NCBI GenBank assembly: GCA_020284085.1
Contig: JACEVL010000969.1
Span: 1-64,000 of the forward strand
Length of the DNA stretch: 64,000 nt
Source: Aporrectodea caliginosa
Lineage: Eukaryota > Annelida > Clitellata > Crassiclitellata > Lumbricidae
Direction: 5' to 3'
Each line of letters opens with the position of its first letter. Position 1 is the stretch's first letter. A model generated the notes under the pieces. The model worked only from the letters and a program-made list of their open reading frames with translations. It was not told where the DNA came from and did not search any database. This document shows positions 43,906 through 55,009 of this stretch, piece by piece. The translations under genes were made by a program, and so were the position numbers.

Positions 43906-45744
43906 TTAATCACCAAAGGTGAACCGACAAACTAAATCTGAGAACAAGTTCAGACGATTCGTTTCATAACCAACGTTCACAAAACAACGTTGCAGTCCAC
44001 AACCAAACTTCCGCCGACTGTCAGTGTACCACACCAACTGTACAGAAACAAGGTAAACCTCGAAAGCGCGAAGAGCGGCGAGTATGCCAACCAAAGGCAA
44101 CTTGACGTCCATTTCCACTGACGGAAGAAACACGTAAGACGTGTATCTCGTGACCCAAGTATCACGAGCCAACAACGTCACGACGGTCAGAGCCATCCAC
44201 AGAAAGACGAAGGCGCTCAGTTCCTTCGATCCCCGTCTCGTCAAGCGTCTGAGTAACCAACCATCCTTGACGACCAGAAGTTCCATCATCGCGGACACAT
44301 TCTGCAAATAAACTTGAGCACACAAATAAGACTCAAGACAACGAATACCAACAATCTCCATAGAAATTCCTGTCAAATCTAGAGACACATCATAAGTATC
44401 TTGACTATCATTCATCAGACACTCATTCAAGACATCAATATCTTCAACAAAATCTTCCAAAACATCTGGTAAACGTTTATCACATTCCAGAAAACTGTCA
44501 TCACACTCATGTACAACATCTGTGAGACAAACGTTCAATTGCTCAACCACATTTTCCATCTTCAAAGAACTTTCAAAAATGTCGTCATGTATACATTCTT
44601 TTGTCAAGAACATCTGACAACCAAACATGTCCATGCTCTCGTGCAACAACTGACCACTCTGCGTACAGGGCATAATCGTGACAACTTGCGTGAACACATC
44701 ATTCAAGCCATTAGTCATTTGACCACAATGTTGCAACAACACAACCGTACGCACAAGAATCACTCGTTCACCACAGTCGACATTCATGTACATAAGAGCT
44801 ACATTCGAAGAAGACCCATTAGAAAAATTCGTATGTGAAATGTTCTCACACACAACAGTTGTCATCACCGAATCCATCGACAACAGTGCTTTACAATCAT
44901 TCACCATCTGAGACGTATCACCCAGACACACTTCTGAGACAACATTCCAGTCCAATTCAGAAAAATCACCGACCAACAACTCTTGCGCCTCAACCGCAAA
45001 ATTAAATTCTTTCTGAAGACAGATATCCAACTTTAAATCTTCAGACACAGATTCAACCACACGCAAAGATTCTTCCACTCCTTCATTGAAGCATTTGCCC
45101 GTGTGCACCTTCTCAACAGGAGACTCGACATTCGCACACACCTCATTCGAGTCAATAACCATGCGAGACAAATTACCGACATTCACAGCCTTTGTACAAT
45201 CATCATCATACGCATGAAACTGTATTTCACTGAAGTCAACAGATAAAGACTCAGAAATCACTTGTACACTGTCACACGACTCTTCAAACATTAAACACAA
45301 ATCATTCTCGTGCCCATCCTCTTCCTGCGTCTCACAACTGACATTAATTAGTTCAGCGTGCAACACCGAATCCGAATCACTTTGTACACTCGCATTCGAG
45401 TCATCAAACATGCACGAGAAAACACTTTCGTTTATCTCGTCCAAACAATCCTTAGGCGTATCATGCACTTGACTATCCTTATTCGTCTCCGAAGGAAAAC
45501 CCACATTTTGTGCGCTGTCATTCGTAGACTCTGTTCGAGTGTTTGAGCTTTCCTCACCGTAAGGATTTTGTTCCCAGTCAAACGAATCATGCTCAATGCC
45601 TAATTTAGCATTTGCAGTCCTTACTTTCCTCTGTTCCAACTCCTCTCTTTCTGCCTCTAAACGTTCCAATTCCACTCTTAATTCCTCATTGGACATTTTT
45701 AATATATCGTCCAGCGTCAACTTAGTCTTCATAGGCGTTCCCAT
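43906..45744 (-). CDS. Orphan 612-residue protein of the LTR element
   Basis: The ATG at 45744 opens a frame of 612 codons ending at 43906. I do not recognise the family. Residues about 8-45 (LTLDDILKMSNEELRVELER, then EAEREELEQRK) are predicted coiled coil, a start reminiscent of some Gag proteins. Residues about 50-500 are strongly acidic and rich in Ser, Val and Cys, with recurring S-V-x-S-x-S and DDS motifs but no zinc knuckle or protease signature. Near the C-terminus, residues 509-526 (LSAFVFLWMALTVVTLLA) look membrane-spanning, with another hydrophobic stretch at about 547-570 (PLVGILAALRAFEVYLV). A divergent Gag-like or Env-like protein, or a captured gene, are all possible. The lack of stops in a young element suggests it is expressed. 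Confidence 0.6.
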   Translation of the reverse strand: MGTPMKTKLTLDDILKMSNEELRVELERLEAEREELEQRKVRTANAKLGIEHDSFDWEQNPYGEESSNTRTESTNDSAQNVGFPSETNKDSQVHDTPKDCLDEINESVFSCMFDDSNASVQSDSDSVLHAELINVSCETQEEDGHENDLCLMFEESCDSVQVISESLSVDFSEIQFHAYDDDCTKAVNVGNLSRMVIDSNEVCANVESPVEKVHTGKCFNEGVEESLRVVESVSEDLKLDICLQKEFNFAVEAQELLVGDFSELDWNVVSEVCLGDTSQMVNDCKALLSMDSVMTTVVCENISHTNFSNGSSSNVALMYMNVDCGERVILVRTVVLLQHCGQMTNGLNDVFTQVVTIMPCTQSGQLLHESMDMFGCQMFLTKECIHDDIFESSLKMENVVEQLNVCLTDVVHECDDSFLECDKRLPDVLEDFVEDIDVLNECLMNDSQDTYDVSLDLTGISMEIVGIRCLESYLCAQVYLQNVSAMMELLVVKDGWLLRRLTRRGSKELSAFVFLWMALTVVTLLARDTWVTRYTSYVFLPSVEMDVKLPLVGILAALRAFEVYLVSVQLVWYTDSRRKFGCGLQRCFVNVGYETNRLNLFSDLVCRFTFGD

Positions 45745-46290
45745 TTCAAAATTCCAGTCGACTAACTAAATTCAAATTTCAAAATTTTCGACCGACACGC
45801 CCCTTTTCAATGCAATGAAACTATCGAACTCAATTTCGACCAATTTCCATGCAACAATTACGACTAAGCCTCAAATTATTTCCATAAAATTTGAACGGAT
45901 ACGCCCCTTTCAAAATTTCACTAACGACTTTACACTTCGACGCAAAATTTCACAACGAAGCCGTACATTTCCCTTTACGACTCAAATTCACACAAAAATC
46001 TCAACCGGAATGACTACCGTATAAATTCACAAAAATCTCAACCGGAATGACTACCGTATAACAGAGACACGCCCTCCAAATTCTAAATTTTCTTCCTGAC
46101 GCAAATTTTGTCTTAAAGAAGAGCAAAAAAATTCTCGCAAAAACTCATCTGTAACGCCTACACTTATGAGATACTGCCGCACACAACAACGAATGGGAAA
46201 AAAATTTCCATATGTAACGTCTACTACCAACATATGCGAGCGACCAAAAGAACGAACGTGCGGAAAAAAATCCCAGGACGATACCCCATA
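45745..46290 (-). other. 5' leader of the LTR element
   Basis: Non-coding region between the 5' LTR and the orphan ORF on the minus strand. It includes the primer-binding-site candidate, a near-repeat CAACCGGAATGACTACCGTA (46000-46019 and 46041-46060) and T-rich tracts. Confidence 0.7.
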
Positions 46291-46726
46291 TGTTATGGGT
46301 TCACTCTAGCTACAACAAAGCTGAAGACTCGAATCTAGTTTTCAAGGTATAATTCTCAACAAAAAGACAAATTAAAACGATACATTACCCAACCGTAGAA
46401 CGACGGTGGAAGAATGGCTCGCTCTCAAGACGTAGAACGACCAACTAACAAGAAGTCTGTAACTCAGCAACGGGCTGACGAACATCAGAAACGGAAGCAC
46501 CGTAAGAAGACTTGAAAATGGCACAAGTCACGAACTAACTTGACTACCATGCAACCCAGAGAAATCTCAGACAACCCGACTAGCGCGAAGGCTGAGTATC
46601 GGAGATTCTCTAACCGCCCCTTTTCGTACCTCCTTATATAGGCGACTCCCCTCGGCTAAGGAACTACTCAAGGGTAACGAATGCCCATCCCAGGACCGGT
46701 TAGGACTCAGTCATGAGACCCTAACA
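46291..46726 (-). repeat. LTR (5' LTR for the minus-strand element)
   Basis: Same length and apparently the same sequence as 43172-43607, with a TATA box at 46632-46642 on the minus strand. Confidence 0.95.
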
Positions 46727-46917
46727 CAGTGTACAATTATGCAATTGAAACAATTCACAAGAACGCAAATGACAGAAGACATAAATCTTAACTACTAACA
46801 GAACAGACAGCCCGCGGCGCTAATAGTAGCCTGCCAAGCATGTCCACCCTACTGGGCTCGAACTCGGTACCTCTCGCTCTCTACGCCAGATGTTATCCAA
46901 TGCGCCACGGGCCCCCA
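46727..46917 (-). repeat. SINE (family B), tRNA head and body, right of the LTR element
   Basis: Reversed, it begins GGGGCCCGTGGCGCATTGGA and contains GTACCGAGTTCGAGCC, matching the SINE at 21691. It is interrupted at CAGT by the LTR element. Confidence 0.85.
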
Positions 46918-47046
46918 ATAATAATGATAATAATGTTGTTGATGATAATGATTATCTTCATAGCGATGGCGATGATCCTATGATGATGGCGACTTTAATG
47001 ATGGTGAAGATGATGATACTGCCGATTCTGCTGTTATTGCTGTCGT

Positions 47047-47132
<86 letters not shown>

Positions 47133-47205
47133 TGGTGGTGGTGGTGGTGGTGGTGATTATACTGACGATGATGCTGCTACTGTTTTTTTCTGTTCATCAT
47201 GATGA
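46917..47205. repeat. ATG/GATGAT microsatellite with GTG tract
   Basis: About 100 bp of pure GAT repeats, flanked by degenerate repeats and a GTG run at 47131-47155. ORFs here are artefacts. Confidence 0.97.
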
Positions 47206-50200
47206 TGACGATGTTATTATCATCAAGAGTTTTGCGACAATTAGAAAAAGAAAGTCCACGAGGCGGAGAACGATTACAAATGTGACGAACAATAATTTTC
47301 CTTGTATTTCTACAAAATTGGTCTAATCATAATTCCAGCTATCGTTTCGTGTAATAGTAATTGTAGGCAGTAACTTATATTGCGCCAGTGTCTATTGCTC
47401 AACGCATAAATCGATGGCGATCGACAATCAAGCCATAATCAGGTCAGCATCTAGAGGGTCAGTCCGTTAAACAGAAAGGCAGCCTGCGGTTGATAATCAA
47501 TTTGAAAGAGTTAAAGTTTCAAGTTCAAAACAAACTGATATAGGAGACTGATCAGGGAGAGAGTTACAATATATTTGGCTCTTTTTGGATTGTTGGTATA
47601 TTGATTAAAAATACATACAATGATACACTGTCACATAAATTCCAAACCACGAAAAGGCGCCAGTTAGTCTGAAGTACGAATTCACTGACCAACTGACCAG
47701 ATGCCATGTAAACAGAGACAGACAGACGTACAAAGACGAAGACGGCCAGAGAAAGAGAGAGGGATGAACAGACGTAGCTATACGAGTAAGCAAGGTAGCC
47801 TAACCGACTGACTCGACTATATAAATAGGGGCTGAACCTTATATTTTAGTGTTGTTGAGTGCTGAGCGTTGGAAGTTCAGAGTTGTCATGAGTTAGAGAG
47901 GAAGGTTTAGTACGAGCTCGTTGTCTTATTTCTACCATATGAATAAACTCGCCAACTACTGGTGAGCAATTATAGACTTAAGCTTAGTGTTTGGGCCATC
48001 TGTCATCGGGTATGAAGACTTATGAACGCTCATCACGCCGACCTAATTCTGCCGCCGACTACACTACATGTAGAAACTCTACATCTCTATTCTCTTGTAA
48101 ACCAAAATGCGGTCAGCAATTGGTATAATAAAGGATATACTTACTTACTTTACTTACTTATCATCGACAATTATACACCTTCCCCCACTACACATTATAT
48201 GTTTTAACGGTGAACTAAAATGTCTATTAAAGGGAATGATATATCACTCAAATGTGCCAGTTAAACCAATTTCGATAACTGTCGTGCATGCGAGTGTTCA
48301 AAGTATATAGCATGAGATGTGAAGTCGCTGGAGTATTCGTGGTCCATTAATAGTTGATGAGAAATCACTCGTTCACTACCACTTGAAGTTGTATCTACGT
48401 ACGCCCTGCCAACACCACGATGTAAATGTACACGTTTTCTATTGGAACCGTTGAATTATGGCCTCTACCCTGCTCGTATCTTCAATGAATTGATCGGATG
48501 GGATCCTTCACAACCTTGCCCGTTTGAACGAACGCCAAGCCATTTAAGTTCCTTGTGTACGAATCAAACTAATCCCAGATTTAAATTTCTGTAATGGCGT
48601 CCATATATGACCCAGAATCCAATATGGGCCCCGCATAGAGCGCATATTGGTAGTTTCTAATGGCCAGGGAGATGCCGACAGATTAAACGTGCATATTATG
48701 CAGCTTCGCACAAAGGACCCACCTCATTGAGGGATAGAGTAGAAAGGCCTACGCTCTATCAATTTGCCCACTGATGCTAGGCCTATCCTTGTTGGCGGGC
48801 ATTGAGTCGTGGCCTATGATGGGCGTCAACATCCAACCACTCGCCGGGCCTCTAATTACCAATGCAGAGTCTACGCAGTTTACAAAATAGAAAGACGATC
48901 GGCCAAAGCTAAGCGTCATCAGCTGATAACAATGAGCTTGAGTTACATATATACAGACTACATAGTTATACATAGGCTATATAATGCACGAACCTATTCA
49001 CTTCGTTCGGAATCAATGCACGTTTCATCTTGTTCATAATGGACGATTCTCTTAACAAACGTAGCTGCACAATTGACATTACCAGGTATTGACTTCTAAT
49101 AATATAATAGCATAATTCTCGTGTTTATTATTTCCAACTGAAAAACCATAGTAAGATAACATGTTATAGTAGCAGATGATCACAAGTTTAACAAGAGTCG
49201 AGTTCAGCAGTATGTTAGCCCTGCCAAGCACCCATCTGCCATATAGTCATCTTTCAGTCGCCACCTAGGGAGTCGAAGGCTGAGCCGACCTTTATGGGAT
49301 TGCTCGTATCGATCCCGCTTCTTGCTTGATATTCCGCTCTTCACGCCAGAGTTTACCATTGTTCCATCAAGAGAATTCATGACAGAAATAAGTCTTGCAG
49401 GTTGGTTTGGGAGCGCCTCTGAGTAGGTATCTTATAGACTATAGAGGCGCTATATAAATGTTCCTAATGTTATAAATGAATCTAAGTACTTACAATAGCA
49501 GGTATACGTTCAGTTTTAACACGAATCTTGCTCGACCAGAGCTTCAACGAAGACTGTTCCCGCAGTAATGGGGCAAATCTATCCAATCTGGCAAACAATT
49601 CTATTTCCTGTTCGCAAGTCACTCTCTTTCTGAATGATTTGCTGAACTTAGTGACTTTAATGTCAAAGTCGTAACCGATAGTGTCAAACTGGTAACCACT
49701 TATACAGGATTTCTGTTAAAAGAATTTAGCTTTGCTCATCAGATTTCTGTTGTCTATTCTTTATGTTCAAGAACATTTTTAACACACGGTAAGTCTCTAA
49801 GTCTAGGTTCTAATTTGATTTCAAGAAGAAGTACTTAAAAACTATTTTCTGGTTGTGTTTGTGATTGCCAAGTAGGCCTACGTACAACATTTCTGAATAC
49901 TGAATTGTCCTACTGCAAAGGTGGGCGTGTCAGCAAAGTTTGAATTTGCGTCAAGCTGACACCAGCCTAGATTGCACGCAATGTTTACATACCCTCATCA
50001 AAAGCCAGCATCAGAGGCAGCATGTCACGAGATATAATATTATTGAACATGGGTTAATTATGGTAATATAATCATAAACTGCAAACAGAAATATTGAACA
50101 TGTGTTAGCTACATGTATGTTATAGCTACATGTATGTTATACTGGTAATATAATCAAAAAGGGTAAACAGGAAATTCGAAGGCTTCAAATTTGTTGCATG

Positions 50201-50306
50201 ATTTCCTGTTTGAGATTGTTAATATTCACAGTCTAGCCTACCACCATCTTTGGTATCAAATACCAGACCCACAACAATCTAATAATTATAGTAACTTCTA
50301 GTAGGT
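47206..50306. other. Intergenic region with retroposon traces
   Basis: 47820-48000 resembles an LTR promoter region: CTATATAAATAGGGGC, then GAATAAACTCGCC about 115 bp later. Its ends were not found. 48095-48165 is a LINE tail (ACCAAAATGCGG, ATAAAGGATATACTTACTTA). 49408-49475 is a SINE tail (GGGAGCGCCTCTGAGTAGGT). No protein-coding gene was recognised. Confidence 0.45.
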
Positions 50307-50540
50307 GCGGGGAGATGGTTGAAGGGTAACACGCTGGCACGAAGATCAGAAGGACGCGGGTTCGATACCCGCTAGCCCCAGTAGGACAGATGTGAACCTT
50401 GCAGACTGCCATACAGTTAGCTTCAACTCCTGTTAAACTTGCTGTCATCTGTTACTACTACTATAATATCATGTAATCCTATTCTGAGTTTTGTCAGTTG
50501 GAATTGATAAACAAAGATCATTATTATTAGAGCTAATCGG
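50307..50540 (+). repeat. tRNA-derived SINE (family C)
   Basis: The head has a near-complete tRNA T arm, GCGGGTTCGATACCCGC, an A-box-like ATGGTTGAAGGG and an acceptor-like GGGGAG/CTAGCCCC pairing. The body (CATACAGTTAGCTTCAACTC) and the TTATTATTAG tail show it is a SINE, not a tRNA gene. A related copy lies at 8238-8512. Confidence 0.85.
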
Positions 50541-50603
50541 CTGATGGTCGCTTCAAGTTATATCACAGTCAGCAATCATAGTCATAGTCAGGAATCGTAC
50601 TAT

Positions 50604-50700
50604 GCACTCACATTTGCTTAACTCCTTTCTTTCGTAGGCTGTTTCTTTGTCTTCTCTGAATTCCTTCATGGCTTTGACTAGACTAACCCTGCACTCACTA
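50604..50700 (+). repeat. LINE 3'-UTR-like sequence; left duplicate flanking the LINE at 50705
   Basis: AACTCCTTTCTTTCGTAGGC to GACTAGACTAACCCTGCA. It occurs again at 51653-51735 and at 54745-54830. The first two flank the LINE. Confidence 0.8.
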
Positions 50701-50704
50701 ATTG

Positions 50705-51652
50705 TTGTGGACTTTTATCTGCACTGGCTGAAATCAATGCAAGCATAATTCAGGGTTCTGGCATGGGTCCTGTAAACTTCCTGGTTGCCATCTCCGGCTT
50801 AAAACCTCTATATAGCTTTAATCGTATTTTCAAGTATGCTGATGACTGCATTCTTGTGATCTTGGCTTCTAACATCTCCACTACAGATGCAGAATTAGAT
50901 CATATTAGTACATGGGCTCGTAAATGTAATCTCCACCTGAATCACTCAAAATCCTGTGAGATTGTATTTACCAAACCAAAGGTGAATCTTTTACAAGCCC
51001 CTCCTGTCCTGCCTGGCATCAAAAGGGTTGTGTCATTGAATATACTGGGCATTGAGATTACCGAAAAGTTCGGTTTTCCCCGTATGTTCAAAGACTTTGC
51101 ATTCGGGCCAAGCAATCTCTCTATGCCCATCGTATTTTGATCTCACATGGGCTTTCAGGGGTCAGGCTTCATGATGTGGTCAGGGCTACCACTATCAACC
51201 GCATGCTATACTGTTCCCAAGTATGGTGGGGCTTCGCCAGTAAACAGGAACTTGACTCTCTGAGCGCATTGGTCCGCAAGTTGGTACGCCTGGGTTTCCT
51301 ACCTAAATCTTTCCCCACCTTTGAGGAGCTTTGCAAAAAGCTGATATAGACCTATTTAGAAACATCTTAACAAATACTAGCCACACCCTCCACGACCTTC
51401 TCCCCTGTCAATTGCACTGGTCATGACCTGCGCCCACGCTCACATAACCGTGTTCTCCCTAGATTTGATTCCCTTACCAGGCGTGGCTTCTTAGCTAGGA
51501 TGTTGTACAGTTAGACACATGTTTTCTAGTTGACCTAATTTTCTTCTAATTATCGTTTTCTTTGTACATAAATTATTTATGACTTTGTATGTAAAGCGCT
51601 GAGCGTTTGCTTGCGTTCAATAAAGAACATTCTTACTTACTTACTTACTTAC
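50705..51652 (+). mobile_element. LINE fragment (Jockey/RTE-like) with TTAC tail
   Basis: Starts at about a GTTGTGGACTTTTATCTGC-like point. The reverse-transcriptase 3' half reads FKYADDCILVILAS, HISTWARKCNLHLNHSKSCE and LNILGIEITEKFGFP. A frameshift at about 51110 leads to MLYCSQVWWGFASKQ and RKLVRLGFLPKSF. It ends TTCAATAAAGAACATTCTTA followed by TTAC repeats. 5'-truncated and dead. Confidence 0.85.
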
Positions 51653-51810
51653 TTAACTCCTTTCTTTCGTAGGCTGTTTCTTTGTCTTCTCGGATTTCCT
51701 TCATGGCTTTGACTAGACTTACCCTGCAGTCTGCTTTGTGGAGTCCATCGACAGATGTCCTAAGCATGGTGACATTTGCGCCAGAGAAGTTTCTAGTCTG
51801 AACTAGATAT
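51653..51810 (+). repeat. LINE 3'-UTR-like sequence; right duplicate
   Basis: AACTCCTTTCTTTCGTAGGC to TAGTCTGAACTAG. It matches 50620-50695 over about 75 bp and 54745-54892 over its whole length. Confidence 0.8.
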
Positions 51811-52680
51811 AGCAGCATTTTTCAGTACTCGTGAATATAGCATACATCTAACGATGGGTCGATAAAGCTTTGCACAATCTCTACCTTTAAAGTGTAGGGA
51901 AGATCGAACAAAGTTTCTCCAATGCTAGGAAAATCAAGGTCTGCCTGTCTAGAAAAGACAGAATCTTTCATGGCTCGTCGACTTTTGTATCTCTGCCATC
52001 TGCATCTCTACCACTTGAATCTTTATCAGATATTTATCTACAGGTTTCTCACCCGAATTTCCAAGAATGGTTCAATTCGGTAAAGTTTCGTCAGTTCCAC
52101 CACCAAATCGACCCACATGTCAACTCTCCTGGCTAGACCCTTGACTGCCCCTCTCAACACTCCTCGCTCTCCCACAAACTCTCCTACCACAATTCCCGGA
52201 TGTAACAACTTCTCTAGCGCATATTGTGATAATGACCCAACACCAAAATAATACCAATTAATATAATAGTCTTTTCGTGACAGAATTGATAAACAAAGAT
52301 CATTATTATTAGAGCTAATGCAGAAGGCATCGGTTGATGGTCGCTTCAAGTGATATCATAGTCAAGAATCGTAATCCGTTGAAGCAGCCTATATAGTCGA
52401 TATATCGTAGGTCAGAGGAACCGGAAATCAGGCTACGATGGACAACCAAGTTGAAACGGATTTGTTTAGACCTGAACGATAGTAAAAGGCTGAGAGATGA
52501 GAGAGAACTGGTCGTTCCTTCCGATCTCCCCGGTGCCTGGTCTAAAAACCTTTGACCAGCCACAGAAGAAGGTTGTAAATTCCAACACTTCGGATGGAGC
52601 AACACGTTAAATATGTCCCATCCGTCGCTGCGTGTCCTTTCATGCTGCCACTACTTTAATTCACGCCCTTAACTGCAGGA
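51811..52680. other. Non-coding; contains a repeat of the 50500 region
   Basis: 52280-52380 (GAATTGATAAACAAAGATCA, then GATGGTCGCTTCAAGT) repeats 50500-50600. Otherwise nothing recognised; minus-strand ORFs lack motifs. Confidence 0.5.
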
Positions 52681-53105
52681 AGTGGACTTTGGCAACGCCA
52701 TCTTTGCTAGACTTTCACCAGCTGACATTTAGAAGCTTCAGTCTGCTCTTAATGCAGCTGCCCGTCTTAATGGAGCTGTAACAGTTTGACCATAATTTAT
52801 TACTTCCTGTATGCGGGATGTATACTTTACAATGGTTCCCCAGTGTCCCCACCCAGCAGTATATTCGGTTTCAGATCCTGAACCTAATGTGTAATTGTCT
52901 TGCTGACTCTGCTCCATCATACCTTCAGGACTTTTACATTTCCGTCACCTTGGTCTCGGGTCGTGGCACCCTTCGGTCGGATACCCAATTCCCATGGATT
53001 CCTGACTGTCCATCGTATGCGCACTGTTGCAGCTCAATCCAGAGGCTTCGCCTATATTGTGCCCACCAGCTGTAATGAATTTTGGTCATTAGTCGTCCCG
53101 GTTAT
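52681..53105 (+). mobile_element. CR1-like LINE 3' fragment
   Basis: The translation gives DFGNAIFARLSPADI, KLQSALNAAARLNGAVTV and, in another frame, RFQILNLMCNCLADSAPSYL, then QDFY and RGTLRS. This is the C-terminal region of CR1/L2-type LINEs, with stops and frameshifts. Confidence 0.65.
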
Positions 53106-54429
53106 ATAAGGTCCTTGTTAAGTGTCACCCGTTCTACAGTCTTCCGATAAAGTGTCGCTGTCGTCCGTTCAGTTGACTGTCGTTCAAATGTCCGTATATC
53201 GCTTGGGTCATAATGATATCATATAAGCATGCATGCATAATACATCCTAAACTTTGCACTAACTTTGTAACTGAAACTTCTATATAATCAAAATCGCAGA
53301 AGGGTAGTTCTATTTTAATTTCTATTTATGAACTCAAAGTTAGTACACAATCAATTTTATTTGATTTCTTTGGCGCAGTTATTTGAACAACACTGCCGGT
53401 GTATTCTACAGGTCCATATTGATGTCTACATTTCTAGTCATGTAGGCTACTTTGAAAAATCCACATCTGACAAGATTTGTAACAGAAAATTGAAAATCAA
53501 ATCCAAAACAACGGATAATAATTTATCCCTTCGATTGTTGCAACTGGTCAGGGGCGTAGCCATGAAAAAAGTCGGAGTTATTTAAAGTTTTTCGAGATTT
53601 TCCATTGGAAATGGTCGTATTTTTCTACATTTTTAGTGTTTAATAACAGTAATGCATTTATTCCGGGGTTTAAACCCGTAAAACAGCCCCAAATACGCCC
53701 ATGCTGCTGGATTTCTAATTTCTTTTAAAGTAAGTTGAATCCATATTCAATTTAAATTTGACATTGCACTTATGTTCACTTTTGAACGGGATAAAAATTG
53801 GCAGTAAAACATTAGCCCAGACAACTATGTTCACTGGGTCCACTGCTGGCCCGCTTTTTGCCACCGCTACAACTGGTAGAAAGTAGTAAGTAAGTATATC
53901 CTTTATTACACCAATTGCTAACCGAATTTTGGTTTACAATGACAATGACCTATATATAATCTCAAATGTTACATTTTAATTTCTATTGTGGGAGGTTGTG
54001 AGCCCAATACGTATCAAACGGAGCACTTTTTGTGCAACTAAGAGTCTGTATTGTAATAGTGCATTGCTAACGTAAATACTCTGTACAGTAGGCCTAACCT
54101 ATGTATGTTCGGACATATAGTCTACACAATGAAGTCCGTTTTTTAAAGCCTAATGTTGCTCTTATGAACAGATTCAGGGAGATTTTGTCAATACTTTGGA
54201 GTTCTGGTGCTTTTACATCCTGTAAAGCTTACGCAATGCCAGTGAGAAGCAAGTCCAAATCCCAAGGTATCTGTCAGAGGAATATTGTGCGTGAATCTTC
54301 GGATATCATGATTATGGCAGTAGGCTAACCAATATGTTATGAGTCAGTGTGTTGACACAGGTTAGAATCAAACACCCATATTAATTTCAACATACTATGA
54401 TAAAAACTACGAAATACGAATTATATAGC
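53106..54429. other. Intergenic region
   Basis: 53548-53705 resembles a small DNA element (CAGGGGCGTAGCCATG at left, CCCCAAATACGCCCATG at right). 53885-53940 is a reversed LINE tail (GTAAGTAAGTATATCC, then CCGAATTTTGGTTTAC). No gene was recognised. Confidence 0.5.
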
Positions 54430-54892
54430 GCATCCTAAAATCATTGCACTGGCTGCCCATAGAAAAGCGAATAATTTTCAATATTGGGTTCGTTATATAG
54501 GCCTACACGACAAAAACTTCAGTCAACTTTACTATCTCCAGTCTATGCTGACTCCAAAGTTTTCTGTTTGCTCGAGCAGTTCTCCTTACTTTCCCAAAAA
54601 GAATATTCCGTGGACAAGAAAATCTCTTTGCAGGAGCTCCTTCTCTGTTACTGACCCTGAACTCTAGAACTCTCCTATTGTTAACGTTCGCTCTACAAAG
54701 TATGCTCTGGCCTTCAGGTTTCAAATATGCACTCGCATTTACTGAACTCCTATCTTCCGTAGGTTGTTTCTTTGTCTTCTCGTATTTCCTTCATGGCTTT
54801 GACTAGACTAACTCTGGAGTCTGCTTTGTGGAGGCCGTCGACTGATGCCTAAGCATTGTGACATTTGCGTCAGATAAGTTTCTAGTCTGAAC
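54430..54892 (+). mobile_element. CR1-like LINE 3' end
   Basis: Fragments such as LHWLPIEKRIIFNI (near 54450) and RSSFSVTDPELWNS (54630-54670) mark the LINE C-terminus, followed by the same 3' UTR as at 50604 and 51653. Confidence 0.7.
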
Positions 54893-55009
54893 AGTATTGA
54901 CATAATATTATTTGTCTCTGCCTGGTGCAGCAAAAAATTAAAAGAGATGAGGGCTTGGTGAAACTTTTGAATTGTATTTCGGCAACGCCATTTATCGATT
55001 GTGAACTGG

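Larger units (their letters stand above)
43172..46726 (-). mobile_element. LTR retrotransposon without pol, carrying one orphan ORF
   Basis: Two 436-bp LTRs (TGTTA...TAACA), apparently identical or nearly so, flank 2.68 kb. The target duplication is CAGT (43168-43171, 46727-46730). On the minus strand a primer-binding-site candidate TGGGGTATCGTCCTGGGA starts 2 bases after the 5' LTR (46288 downward), and a G-rich CCGGGGGTA precedes the 3' LTR. The only long ORF encodes 612 residues; no protease, reverse transcriptase, RNase H or integrase is present. It should depend on an autonomous partner. The matching LTRs mean insertion was recent. Confidence 0.9.

Noticed and set aside
44509..44838. Plus-strand ORF opposite the orphan LTR-element gene
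   Set aside because: A shadow of the 612-residue minus-strand ORF; LTR signals show minus-strand transcription.
50307..50385. Possible tRNA gene with a perfect T arm
   Set aside because: The D arm and anticodon arm do not fold convincingly, and SINE body and tail follow, shared with 8238-8512. It is a SINE head.
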